Shown: piece after piece, positions 1 through 6,970 of the stretch
Position numbering within the stretch: the first letter of the stretch is position 1
Layout: the number at the start of each line of letters is the position of its first letter
Origin: JBOHHM01 sp050725495
GTDB taxonomy: Bacteria > Pseudomonadota > Gammaproteobacteria > Burkholderiales > Burkholderiaceae_C
Direction of reading: 5' to 3'
DNA length: 9,284 nt
Assembly: GCA_050725495.1 (NCBI GenBank)
Contig: JBOHHM010000103.1
Location: forward strand, 1 to 9,284
Program-made: the position numbers and the translations under genes
The notes under the pieces: generated by a model
Seen by the model: the letters and a program-made list of their open reading frames with translations, nothing else
Database searches by the model: none
What the model was told of the DNA's origin: nothing

Positions 1-161
1 AGGGCGGCATCTCCAGCGTGATCGTCGACAAGAACTGGCGCCATGTGACCCAGATCACCGACCGCAACGTGATCCTGGTCAAGGGCCAGGTCGTGTTCGA
101 GGGCAGCTCGGCCGAGCTGCTCGCGCAACCGCAGCTGCTGGAGCAGTATCTGGGGGTGTAG
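1..161 (+). CDS. LivF-like ABC transporter ATP-binding protein, C-terminal end (partial)
   Basis: The open frame that begins at base 3 encodes the last 52 residues of a protein ending in QYLGV and a TAG stop. The text VIVDKN, then ITDRNVILVKGQVVFEGSS, then LLEQYLGV is the usual tail of LivF-type ATPases. It covers the strand after the H-loop region, the 'G-x-v-v-x-e-G' hairpin and a final helix ending in YLG. In this family the protein is one of two cytoplasmic ATPases that power uptake of branched-chain amino acids, amides or related compounds. Walker A, Walker B and the signature motif lie upstream of the window. A substrate-binding protein gene follows after 31 bp in the same direction, so the two are probably co-transcribed. 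The family call is firm, but the substrate cannot be read from this fragment. Confidence 0.85.
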   Translation, partial: GGISSVIVDKNWRHVTQITDRNVILVKGQVVFEGSSAELLAQPQLLEQYLGV

Positions 162-178
162 GGCCTGACAGCAACAAC

Positions 179-185
179 AAAGGAG
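179..185 (+). promoter_or_regulatory. Ribosome binding site of the substrate-binding protein gene
   Basis: The purine run AAAGGAG lies 7 bases before the ATG at 193. It is a near-perfect Shine-Dalgarno match and fixes the start at 193, which also gives a complete signal peptide. Confidence 0.75.
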
Positions 186-192
186 ACTTGGA

Positions 193-1350
193 ATGAGCCC
201 ATGGGTATCGGTTCGCAGGGTGGTCGGCATGTTGTGGCTGCCGCTGGCCCTGGGGCCCTCTTTGGCGTACGCCGCTTCGGAGGTGGTGTTCGGGCAAATT
301 GCGTCGACGACGCACCCCACTTCCGCGACCAATGCGAGGGGATTGGTCACCGGCATCCAAGCTTGTTTTGCTTCGGTCAACGCTACTGGCGGCGTCAATG
401 GCCGCCAGCTGCGACTCGATACCCGCGATGATGGTCTTCAAGCACACCGCATGGTGGACCTCACGAATCGATTCGCCAACGACCCGTCGATTGTCGGCTT
501 GCTCGGCTATCTCAACAGCGCGGGATTGGCCGAACTCGCGAAGCGGGAAATTCCAGCCAAGCATGGCATCCCACTGATTGCGCCCTTGCAAGGCGACAAG
601 AACGTGGTCGGCGCCGAGAACGTTTTCCCGTTGCGCAGCGGCTACGCGGACGAGGTAAGAGCCTTGCTGAACGAAGCCAAGACATGGGGCAAGGACAGCA
701 TTGCGATCATCAACATGAATGTCGCGTTCGGCCCGCCGCTCGCCGAACTCGCGCAGCAGATGGCTGGCCAGATGGGCCTCAAGATCGTCACTCGTTCGGT
801 GCTCGACACGAATCCGGAAAAACTGTCAACCAGCGTCGACGCCGCCGTCCAGGCCATCGGCTCCGCCGAGCCCAAAGCGATTTTGCTGCTGGCAGCCGGC
901 AAGCCTGCCACGGAATTCGTGAAAACCGTGCGCTCAGCCCAAGGCGGCTCGGCTCAGATCTACGGTCTGTCGGTGCTTCTGCACACGGAACTGGTCGGCG
1001 CTGTTGGCGTCGACAAGGCCCGGGGCATTGTGTTGAGCCAGGCCATTCCCTATCCGTTCACCCCCTCCAAAGCGGTCATCACCGAATACCAGACCGCGAT
1101 GAGAAAGCATGCTCCTGCAGAGTCCTTGTCATTTTCCAGCCTCGAAGGTTTTTTGGGCGCCAAAATCGCCACGGAAGCCGTGCGCCGAGCCGGCGCCAAT
1201 CCCACCCGGGAACGGGTATTGGCTGTCTTGCGTGGGATGGGCGAATTCAATCTGGGCGGGATCTATGTGAACTACGGCCCCGAGGCACGCAAGGGCTGGG
1301 GCGGCGTCGATCTGACGATCATCAATTCGGGTGGAAACCTCCAGAAATAG
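193..1350 (+). CDS. ABC transporter periplasmic substrate-binding protein (LivJ-like, Peripla_BP_6 type)
   Basis: This 385-residue protein would capture a small solute in the periplasm and hand it to a HAAT-family ABC permease. Residues 1-27 form a signal peptide: arginines at 8-9, a hydrophobic core at about 10-24, and a likely cut after AYA (25-27). The mature protein opens with the family pattern VVFGQIAS, then a 'vNATGGVNGRQL' stretch and DTRDDG. Further on come a GLLGYLNSAG stretch, IPLIAPLQG, and a second-lobe segment (DSIAIINMN) typical of type I periplasmic binding folds. The length is normal for the family. The gene follows the LivF-like ATPase by 31 bp and has a strong ribosome binding site. 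Its base composition looks lower in GC than the hut genes: positions 481-600 plus 661-720 contain 102 G/C of 180. The ligand is unknown. Convergence on a histidine operon hints at, but does not show, an amino acid or urocanate-like substrate. Confidence 0.88.
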   Translation: MSPWVSVRRVVGMLWLPLALGPSLAYAASEVVFGQIASTTHPTSATNARGLVTGIQACFASVNATGGVNGRQLRLDTRDDGLQAHRMVDLTNRFANDPSIVGLLGYLNSAGLAELAKREIPAKHGIPLIAPLQGDKNVVGAENVFPLRSGYADEVRALLNEAKTWGKDSIAIINMNVAFGPPLAELAQQMAGQMGLKIVTRSVLDTNPEKLSTSVDAAVQAIGSAEPKAILLLAAGKPATEFVKTVRSAQGGSAQIYGLSVLLHTELVGAVGVDKARGIVLSQAIPYPFTPSKAVITEYQTAMRKHAPAESLSFSSLEGFLGAKIATEAVRRAGANPTRERVLAVLRGMGEFNLGGIYVNYGPEARKGWGGVDLTIINSGGNLQK

Positions 1351-1379
1351 GGCGGGCCCCTTGTCCCTGAGGGCGCGCC
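1351..1379. terminator. Possible hairpin terminator between convergent transcription units
   Basis: Bases 1351-1359 can pair with 1371-1379: four G-C pairs, one G-G mismatch, then four more G-C pairs, with an 11-base loop at 1360-1370. It begins immediately after the TAG of the substrate-binding protein gene and sits 29 bases past the stop of the hisC remnant on the other strand. There is no T-run on the plus-strand side. On the minus-strand side the stem is followed by CTATTTC, a weak U-tract. It is placed where a shared terminator would be expected, but it is not a textbook intrinsic terminator. Confidence 0.35.
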
Positions 1380-1407
1380 ACCAGCCATGGCCCCGGACGA
1401 GGCGCTC

Positions 1408-2008
1408 CTATGCGGCCGGGGGCAGCACGTCCTTGAAGGCCTTCAGGAACAGCGCGTTGTCCTCGACACTGCCGATCGAGACGCGGATGAAATGCTCGTA
1501 GCCAGCTTCCTTCCAAGGCTTGACGATGACACCGCGTGCCAGCAGCGCCTCGGCGACAGGGCCATTGGGGCGCTGCAGGTTCAGGAACAGGAAGTTGGCG
1601 GCCGACGGCGCCATCACCACGCCCATTGCACGCAGCTGCGCCGCGAGCGCGTCGCGCTGCGCCACCGTTTCGCGCACGCTCATCTCCATGTGGGCCGGGT
1701 CGCCCAACGCGGCGAGCGCGGCCGTCTGCGCGGCCAGGTTCACATTGAACGGCGTGCGCACGCGATCGAGCATCTGCACGAGTTTTTCATCGGGCGTCGG
1801 GGTAGACAGACAGCGCGAGCCCCGTCAGCGCGCTCGCCACCGCCGGGCTGGGGCCAAACGGGTTCTCGTTGCTCGCGAGGCGCGCGACATGGGCAACGCC
1901 GTAGCGTTGGCGAACGACTTCGGACGACAGGCCCGCGTTGTAGGCAGGCAATTCCCTCACTTCAGGGCGGGCAAGGCGGGTCAGCAGATCGGCGCTGGCA
2001 TTGTTCAT
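1408..2008 (-). pseudogene. hisC: Histidinol-phosphate aminotransferase-like gene (hisC family), internally deleted and frameshifted
   Basis: Two pieces of a HisC-type PLP aminotransferase lie in different frames. The N-terminal piece (2008 to 1787, 73 residues) contains the family hallmark LASNENPFGPSP at residues 44-55 and ends VYPDAR at a TGA. The C-terminal piece is in a second frame from about 1797 to 1408. It reads PDEKLVQMLDRVRTPFNVN, then SAANFLFLNL, then HFIRVSIGSVEDN, the usual C-terminal half. Together they give about 200 residues, while the family normally has about 350-370. Roughly 160 residues are missing, among them the segment that carries the PLP-binding lysine (normally within a SKAYGLAG-like motif), so the product cannot be active. 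The ATG overlaps the stop of the upstream FAD oxidase gene as ATGA (2008-2005), so it was the last gene of the hut operon. Intact relatives transaminate imidazole-acetol phosphate, and some also use aromatic amino acids or histidine. The location suggests a catabolic rather than biosynthetic copy, which is inference. Confidence 0.85.
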
Positions 2009-3445
2009 GGCTTGGTCTTCGCGTCTTGAGGGTTGAGGTCAAACACCTTGCCCGGATTGAGCAGGTTCAAGGGGTCGAGCGCCTGCTTGATGGCGCGCAT
2101 CGCGGCGAGCTCAGCCGGCGACCGGCTCGCGCCCAGATACGGCTTCTTGTGCAGGCCGATGCCGTGTTCGGCGGACACGCTGCCGCCACGCTGTTCCAGC
2201 AGGGCGTAGACGATTTGCTCCACCTCCTGTGCGGCCTGCGCCGCAGGGATATCGCTTCCGAGCGAACGCGCGTCCGTAGTCAGGTGCAGGTTGCCGTCGC
2301 CCAGATGGCCAAAGCGCAGCGTGCGCTGCCCGGGCCAGCGTTGCGACAGCGCCCGCACGCACTGCTCGGCAAATTCACCGATCTGGGCTATGGGCAGGCT
2401 GATATCGAAGTTGATCGGCACGAGCTGCGTGGGAAACTCCGCCGTCGCCTCGCGAATGCCCCACAGCGCGCGGGCCTGCGCCTGCGACTGGGCGACCACG
2501 GCGTCGAGCACCGTGCCATCCTCCATGGCTTGGGTCAATGCAGCCTGCAGGCTGTCGGCCAGCGCCGCCGCCTCGTGGCCGGTGACTTCGGCCAGCACCG
2601 TGAACGGATACGCCTGCGCCAGCGGCGAGGCAGCATGGCTCCAGCGCAGTGACGTACTGAAGAAGTCTTCCCACATCAGCTCGAACGCGGCCAGTGCGCC
2701 GGGGAAATGCGACCGCAGCAGGCGCAGCAGCTCGATCGCGCTGGCGTAATCGGGCAGCGCGACGAGCGTGCTCACCCTGGCGCGCGGCGCCGGGTGCAGG
2801 GACAGGACGGCGCGGGTGATGATGCCCAGCGTTCCCTCGGAGCCGATGAACCACTGCTTGAGGTCGTAGCCGGTGTTGTTCTTGAGCATGGGACTCAGCA
2901 TCGGCAGCACGGTGGGCCAAAACCACTTCGAGCCCCAGCGTCTGCTCGCGCATCATGCCGAACTGCACCACGCCGTTGCCGCCGGCATTGGTCGCAAGAT
3001 TGCCGCCGACCTGGCAGGAGCCGCGCGCACCGAGATCAACGCCGAACATGAGGCCCGCAGCGAGCGCCGCCTCCTGCACGGCTTGCAGGGTCGCGCCGGC
3101 CTGCACGGTCATGGTGGCCGCCTTGGCGTCGACCTGTTCAATGGCGTTCAGGCGCTCCAGCGACAGCGCCACCGCGTCCGCCTGCGGCATCGCGCCGCCG
3201 GCCAGACCCGTCAGGCCGCCTTGCGGCACCACGCTCACGCGGCGCGCATGGCAGATGCGCATGGCCGCGGCCACATCAGCGGTGCTCGCCGGGCGCACCA
3301 GTGCAAGCGGACGGACCGGTGCGGCGCCGCTCCAGTCGGCCTGGTAGCGCGCATCGATGGCGTCGCCCCAGCTTACGGCCCCGGCGCCGAGCGCGGCGAC
3401 GAGTTCGTCGATCAGGCCGGCGGCCGCGCTTGACTGGATGCCCAT
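2005..3445 (-). pseudogene. FAD-linked D-2-hydroxyacid dehydrogenase / glycolate oxidase subunit GlcD-like gene, frameshifted
   Basis: Joined across one frameshift, this encodes about 480 residues, a normal family length. The N-terminal FAD_binding_4 part (3445 to about 2915, 177 codons) has PQGGLTGLAGG at residues 74-84 and DLGARGSCQVGGNLATNAGG near 137-156, which bind FAD. The second part, in another frame (2913 to 2005), holds NNTGYDLKQWFIGSEGTLGI, then FGHLGDGNLHL (about 2313-2281) and EHGIGLHKKPYL (from about 2169), the metal- and substrate-site motifs of the FAD-oxidase C domain. After LEVVLA one expects something like DGTVLPML, but the DNA reads GCCCACCGTG. This fits a loss of 5 bases (or 2) around 2914. 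The ATG at 3445 starts one base after the hutG stop, so the gene was translationally coupled. Without repair, ribosomes run 356 residues and stop at 2375. Such enzymes oxidise D-lactate, D-2-hydroxyglutarate, glycolate or similar acids; the exact substrate is unknown. Confidence 0.85.
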
Positions 3446-3446
3446 G

Positions 3447-4265
3447 TCAATGCGCAGGCTTTTCGGCGAACTTGAGCACCGCTTCGAGCATGGCGCGCAG
3501 GTGCGGCTGCACGCGCGCAGCGAGCTCGGGCAGGTAGTCGAACGGCAGTTGCTCCTGCATGTAGGTGCATTGCGCCATCTCGAGCTGGATCGCGTGCACG
3601 CCCCGCCCGGGCTGGCCGTAGCGGCGCGTGATGTGGCCGCCCTTGAAGCGGCCATTGAGCACGGCCGTGTAGCCGGGCGCGGCCTTGGCGATATCGAGCA
3701 GGGTCTGGGCCAGCGCGGGGTCGCAGCTCACGCCGTCGGCCGTGCCGAGGTTCAGGTCCGGCAGCCTGCCCTCGAAGAAGCGCGGCAGCACCGAGCGGAT
3801 CGAATGCGCGTCCCAGAGCACGGCGACGCCGTGCACGGACTTGATGCGCTCGAGCTCGCTGGCGAGCTTGTCGTGATAGGGGCGCCAGATGGCTTCGCGG
3901 CGCGCCGCGATCTCGGCCTCTTCCGGTGCGCCGCCGGGCCGGTAGACTGGCGTCGAGTCGAACGTGTCGATCGGGCACAGGCCCGTCGTGTCCTGTCCCG
4001 GATAGAGGTTGGCGTTGTCGGGCGGGCGATTGAGGTCGACCACATAGCGCGAATGGGTGGCCTGCAGCACCGAGGCCCCCATTGCGACAGCGAAGTCATA
4101 GAGCCGGCCGAGATGCCAGTCGGTGTCAGGCACCTGGCGCGCTTCGTTGGTCAGGCGCACGGCGATCGCGGGCGGCACATAGCTGCCCCCATGGGGCATG
4201 GAGATGAGCAGCGCCCGCGTGCCCTGGTGAAAGGCGAACGGCGCTTCGGTGGTGATCGGATTCAT
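3447..4265 (-). CDS. hutG: N-formylglutamate deformylase HutG
   Basis: This cytoplasmic enzyme hydrolyses N-formyl-L-glutamate to glutamate and formate (EC 3.5.1.68), the last step of the five-step histidine degradation route. The 272 residues match the FGase family along their whole length: MPHGG at 23-27, PDTDWH at 46-51, VVDLNR at 75-80, WDAHS at 151-155, FKGGHITRRYG at 207-217 and QLEM at 227-230. The histidines and acidic residues in these motifs are the likely metal and catalytic site. It lies 31 bp downstream of hutF. The gap contains only a weak GGGG seven bases before the ATG as a ribosome binding site. Its TGA is separated by one base from the ATG of the FAD oxidase gene. The presence of hutF next door supports formylglutamate, rather than formimidoylglutamate, as the substrate. 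Confidence 0.95.
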   Translation of the reverse strand: MNPITTEAPFAFHQGTRALLISMPHGGSYVPPAIAVRLTNEARQVPDTDWHLGRLYDFAVAMGASVLQATHSRYVVDLNRPPDNANLYPGQDTTGLCPIDTFDSTPVYRPGGAPEEAEIAARREAIWRPYHDKLASELERIKSVHGVAVLWDAHSIRSVLPRFFEGRLPDLNLGTADGVSCDPALAQTLLDIAKAAPGYTAVLNGRFKGGHITRRYGQPGRGVHAIQLEMAQCTYMQEQLPFDYLPELAARVQPHLRAMLEAVLKFAEKPAH

Positions 4266-4296
4266 AAGTCTGCCCCGCGTTCAATGGCTTGGATGG

Positions 4297-5703
4297 TCAG
4301 GTCGACGATTCGGAAATGATGCGGCGGCGCGCCTCGACAAAAGCCTGTGCGGCACCGGCGTGCAGCGCATGCCGGCCTGCGGCCACGCGCTGGTGGCCCG
4401 CCACCCACACAGCGTCCAGCGCCGAGCTGCGGTGGCTCGCAAACACATGGGCTGACAGCATCTCGGGCGCGGACAGGCCGGCCAGCGCGAGATGCTGCGC
4501 ATCGAGCACCGCGAAGTCGGCCTGCTGGCCCACGGCCAAGCCGCTCACGGCCCGGCCCGCGGCTTGGGCGCCGCCTGCTGTGGCCTGCAGCAGCATCGCG
4601 GTCGCCACCTGGGGTTGGTTGGCTGTGGCCAGCACATTGCGCTGGCGGCGCTGCAGGCGCTGGCTGTATTCGAGCAGCATCAGTTCCTCGGCGGCGTTCA
4701 CGCAGGCGTGGCTGTCCGAGCCCAGGCCCCAGAGGCCGCCGTCAGCCAGCCAGGCCGGCAGATCGAAAATGCCATCGCCCAGGTTGGCCTCGGTGGTCGG
4801 GCACAGGCCAGCAACGGCTCGGCTGCGCGCGGCCCGCGTGGTTTCATCGGCGTTCATGTGCGTGGCATGGACCAGGCACCAGCGGGCGTCGACCTGGGCA
4901 TGGTCGAGCAACCATTGCACAGGGCGCTGGCCGCTCCAGGCCAGGCAGTCGCCGACTTCCTTGGTCTGCTCGGCAATGTGGATGTGGATGGGAGCGCTGG
5001 CATCGAGCGCCTCCAGCCCGGCCAGGGCTTCGCGCAGGCTGTGTGGCGGCACGGCCCGCAGCGAATGCGGGGCCAGGCCCAGGCGGGCCCCCACCGCCTC
5101 GCATTCAGGTTTGAGGCGCTGCAGCAGCTTGAGCATGGAATCGGTGGAGCGGATGAAGCGTCGCTGCCCCTTCCCCGCGGGCAGACCGCCAAAGCCGCCC
5201 GTCTGGTAGAGCACGGGCAGCAGCGTGAAGCCTATGCCCGCGCGCTGTGCGGCGCGCAGCAGACACAGGGCCAGCGTCGCATCGTCCGCATAGTGCCTGC
5301 CGTCCAGATCGTGGTGGACATAATGGAACTCGCAGACCGAGGTGTAGCCTGCCTCGAGCATCTCGACGTAGAGCCAGGTCGCGATCGCTTCGAGCTGTTC
5401 GGGCGTGATGCACGAGGCGAAGCGGTACATCAGCGTGCGCCAGCTCCAGAAGCTGTCCTGCTGCTCGCCGCGGTATTCGGTCAGGCCGCCGAAGGCGCGC
5501 TGGAACGCGTGCGAATGCAAGTTGGGCATGCCAGGGACGACGGGGCCAAGCGCTTGCGAAACACCGGGCGGCGCAGCACTGCCGGCTGTGACGTGGGTCA
5601 GCTGCCCATGCGGACTCCACTGCAGCAGCACGTTGCGCGCCCAGCCGGTCGGTAGCAGCGCGTCGGTGGCAAACACGGCGTTTGAAGTAATGACATCAGT
5701 CAT
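4297..5703 (-). CDS. hutF: Formimidoylglutamate deiminase HutF
   Basis: HutF converts N-formimidoyl-L-glutamate to N-formyl-L-glutamate and ammonia (EC 3.5.3.13), supplying HutG. It is an amidohydrolase-superfamily metalloenzyme of 468 residues from the chosen start. Visible active-site motifs are NLHSH (metal ligands H63 and H65), CEFHYVHHD at about 124-132, IHIHIAEQ (H242, E245), LVHATH (H279) and GLGSDSH (D330), in the order and spacing of characterised HutF. The frame also opens eight codons earlier, at an ATG at 5727. The ATG at 5703 was chosen because AAGGGAG lies 6 bases before it and it gives the short N-terminus MTDVITS. The start overlaps the hutI stop by 8 bases (5696-5703). Using HutF means formate and ammonia are released in two steps, not formamide as with HutE. 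Confidence 0.95.
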   Translation of the reverse strand: MTDVITSNAVFATDALLPTGWARNVLLQWSPHGQLTHVTAGSAAPPGVSQALGPVVPGMPNLHSHAFQRAFGGLTEYRGEQQDSFWSWRTLMYRFASCITPEQLEAIATWLYVEMLEAGYTSVCEFHYVHHDLDGRHYADDATLALCLLRAAQRAGIGFTLLPVLYQTGGFGGLPAGKGQRRFIRSTDSMLKLLQRLKPECEAVGARLGLAPHSLRAVPPHSLREALAGLEALDASAPIHIHIAEQTKEVGDCLAWSGQRPVQWLLDHAQVDARWCLVHATHMNADETTRAARSRAVAGLCPTTEANLGDGIFDLPAWLADGGLWGLGSDSHACVNAAEELMLLEYSQRLQRRQRNVLATANQPQVATAMLLQATAGGAQAAGRAVSGLAVGQQADFAVLDAQHLALAGLSAPEMLSAHVFASHRSSALDAVWVAGHQRVAAGRHALHAGAAQAFVEARRRIISESST

Positions 5704-6970
5704 GGCTCGCTCCCTTGAGCAGCGCAAGGCCGAGGCCGTCGCCGGCCACGCGTCCCTGCCTCACGATGGTGCAGGTCGGACGCTGCCCGAGCCAGTAGGC
5801 CAGCTCGGCCGGGTCCTTCAGGTCCCAGAGCACGAAATTGGCGGGTCGACCGGCGCCCAAAGCGCCATGCGTGGCCTCAAGCCCCAGAGCCTTCGCCGCA
5901 TGGCGCGTGACGCCTGCGAGCACCTCGGGCACGGTCAACCGGAACAGCGTGCACGCCATGTTCATCATCAGCAGCAGGCTCAGCGCGGGCGAGGTGCCGG
6001 GGTTGTGATCGGTCGAAATCGCCATGGGCACGCTCGCATCCCGCAGCGCGGCGATCGGCGGCAAATGCGTGTCGCGCAGCGTGTAATAGGCGCCTGGCAG
6101 CAATACGGCGACCGTGCCTGCAGCGCGCATCGCCGCGATGCCCTCGGGCGAGAGATGTTCGATATGGTCGCACGAGAGCGCGCCATGGCGCGCCGCGAGC
6201 GCCGCGCCGCCCATGTCCGACAGCTGCTCGGCATGGAGCTTGACCGCCAGGCCCAGGGCCTTGGCAGCCTTGAACACCTGCTCGGTCTCGGCCAGCGAAA
6301 AGCCTATGCGCTCGCAAAACACATCCACCGCATCGACCAGGCCCTCAGCCGCCAGCGCGGGCAGCATCTCGCGGCACACCAGATCGATGTAGTCGCCGCT
6401 GCGCCCCGTATATTCAGGCGGCAAGGCATGGGCGCCCAAAAAGGTGGTGCGCACCGTGACCCCGTAGACCTCCCCCAGGCGGCGCGCCACGCGCAGCTGC
6501 TTGCGTTCATGTTCGAGCGCCAGGCCGTAGCCCGACTTGATCTCGATCGCGCAGACGCCTTCGGCCAGCAGGCTTTCCAGGCGCGGCGCGGCCAGTGCGA
6601 ACAGGGTTTCTTCATCGGCCTCGCGCGTGGCACGCACCGAGGAGACAATACCGCCACCAGCTCGGGCGATCTCTTCGTAGCCGGCCCCGGCGAGCCGCAT
6701 GGCGAATTCGTTGGCCCGCTGCCCACCATAGACCAGATGGGTATGGCAGTCGACCAGGCCAGGCGTCACGAGCGCGCCGCGGCCATCGAAACGCGGCAAG
6801 GCGGCATAGGTGGCAGGCAGCTGGGCAGCTGGACCTGTCCAGCCGATATGCCCGCGCTCGACAACGATGGCGGCGTCGGGCAGCGGCTGCGCGGCATCGG
6901 CCAGAGCGCCGGGCGCCAGGTTCAAATGCTGCCAGACACCGTCGGCAGAAGGAAGTTGTGTTGCATTCAT
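5696..6970 (-). CDS. hutI: Imidazolonepropionase HutI
   Basis: HutI opens the ring of 4-imidazolone-5-propionate to give N-formimidoyl-L-glutamate (EC 3.5.2.7), the third step of histidine breakdown, in the cytoplasm. The 424 residues are of normal length. Amidohydrolase features appear in order: TPGLVDCHTHLVYGG (H76 and H78 as metal ligands), AGGGIVSSVRATR at 104-116, IEIKSGYGL at 143-150, FLGAHALPPEY at 178-187, KLHAEQ (H246), CDHIEHL (267-273) and ISTDHNPGTSP (D321). The ATG overlaps the hutD stop as ATGA (6970-6967), with AGGA five bases upstream as a modest ribosome binding site. The 3' end overlaps hutF. All catalytic motifs look intact, so function is very likely. Confidence 0.96.
   Translation of the reverse strand: MNATQLPSADGVWQHLNLAPGALADAAQPLPDAAIVVERGHIGWTGPAAQLPATYAALPRFDGRGALVTPGLVDCHTHLVYGGQRANEFAMRLAGAGYEEIARAGGGIVSSVRATREADEETLFALAAPRLESLLAEGVCAIEIKSGYGLALEHERKQLRVARRLGEVYGVTVRTTFLGAHALPPEYTGRSGDYIDLVCREMLPALAAEGLVDAVDVFCERIGFSLAETEQVFKAAKALGLAVKLHAEQLSDMGGAALAARHGALSCDHIEHLSPEGIAAMRAAGTVAVLLPGAYYTLRDTHLPPIAALRDASVPMAISTDHNPGTSPALSLLLMMNMACTLFRLTVPEVLAGVTRHAAKALGLEATHGALGAGRPANFVLWDLKDPAELAYWLGQRPTCTIVRQGRVAGDGLGLALLKGASHD
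5710..5716 (-). promoter_or_regulatory. Ribosome binding site deciding the hutF start
   Basis: On the minus strand AAGGGAG (5716-5710) is followed by six bases and then the ATG at 5703. It lies inside the 3' end of hutI. It favours this start over the in-frame ATG at 5727. Confidence 0.7.

Noticed and set aside
79..591. A 170-codon minus-strand open frame at the LivF/substrate-binding protein junction
   Set aside because: It runs opposite two supported coding regions and has no recognisable motif.
1787..2008. The N-terminal HisC piece as a functional small protein of 73 residues
   Set aside because: It is only the arm and start of the fold of a PLP enzyme, ends abruptly, and is followed by its own C-terminal remnant in another frame.
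1387..2652. A 421-codon plus-strand open frame across the hisC remnant and the oxidase 3' part
   Set aside because: The opposite strand carries clear HisC and FAD-oxidase motifs; the plus-strand translation is a low-information arginine-rich shadow.
2905..2925. Programmed ribosomal frameshifting in the FAD oxidase gene
   Set aside because: The site GTTTTGGCCCACC has no heptameric slippery pattern, and residues appear to be missing, not just the frame; a plain deletion explains it better.
4492..5655. A 387-codon plus-strand open frame inside hutF
   Set aside because: It is the antisense of a complete HutF with all metal-binding motifs.
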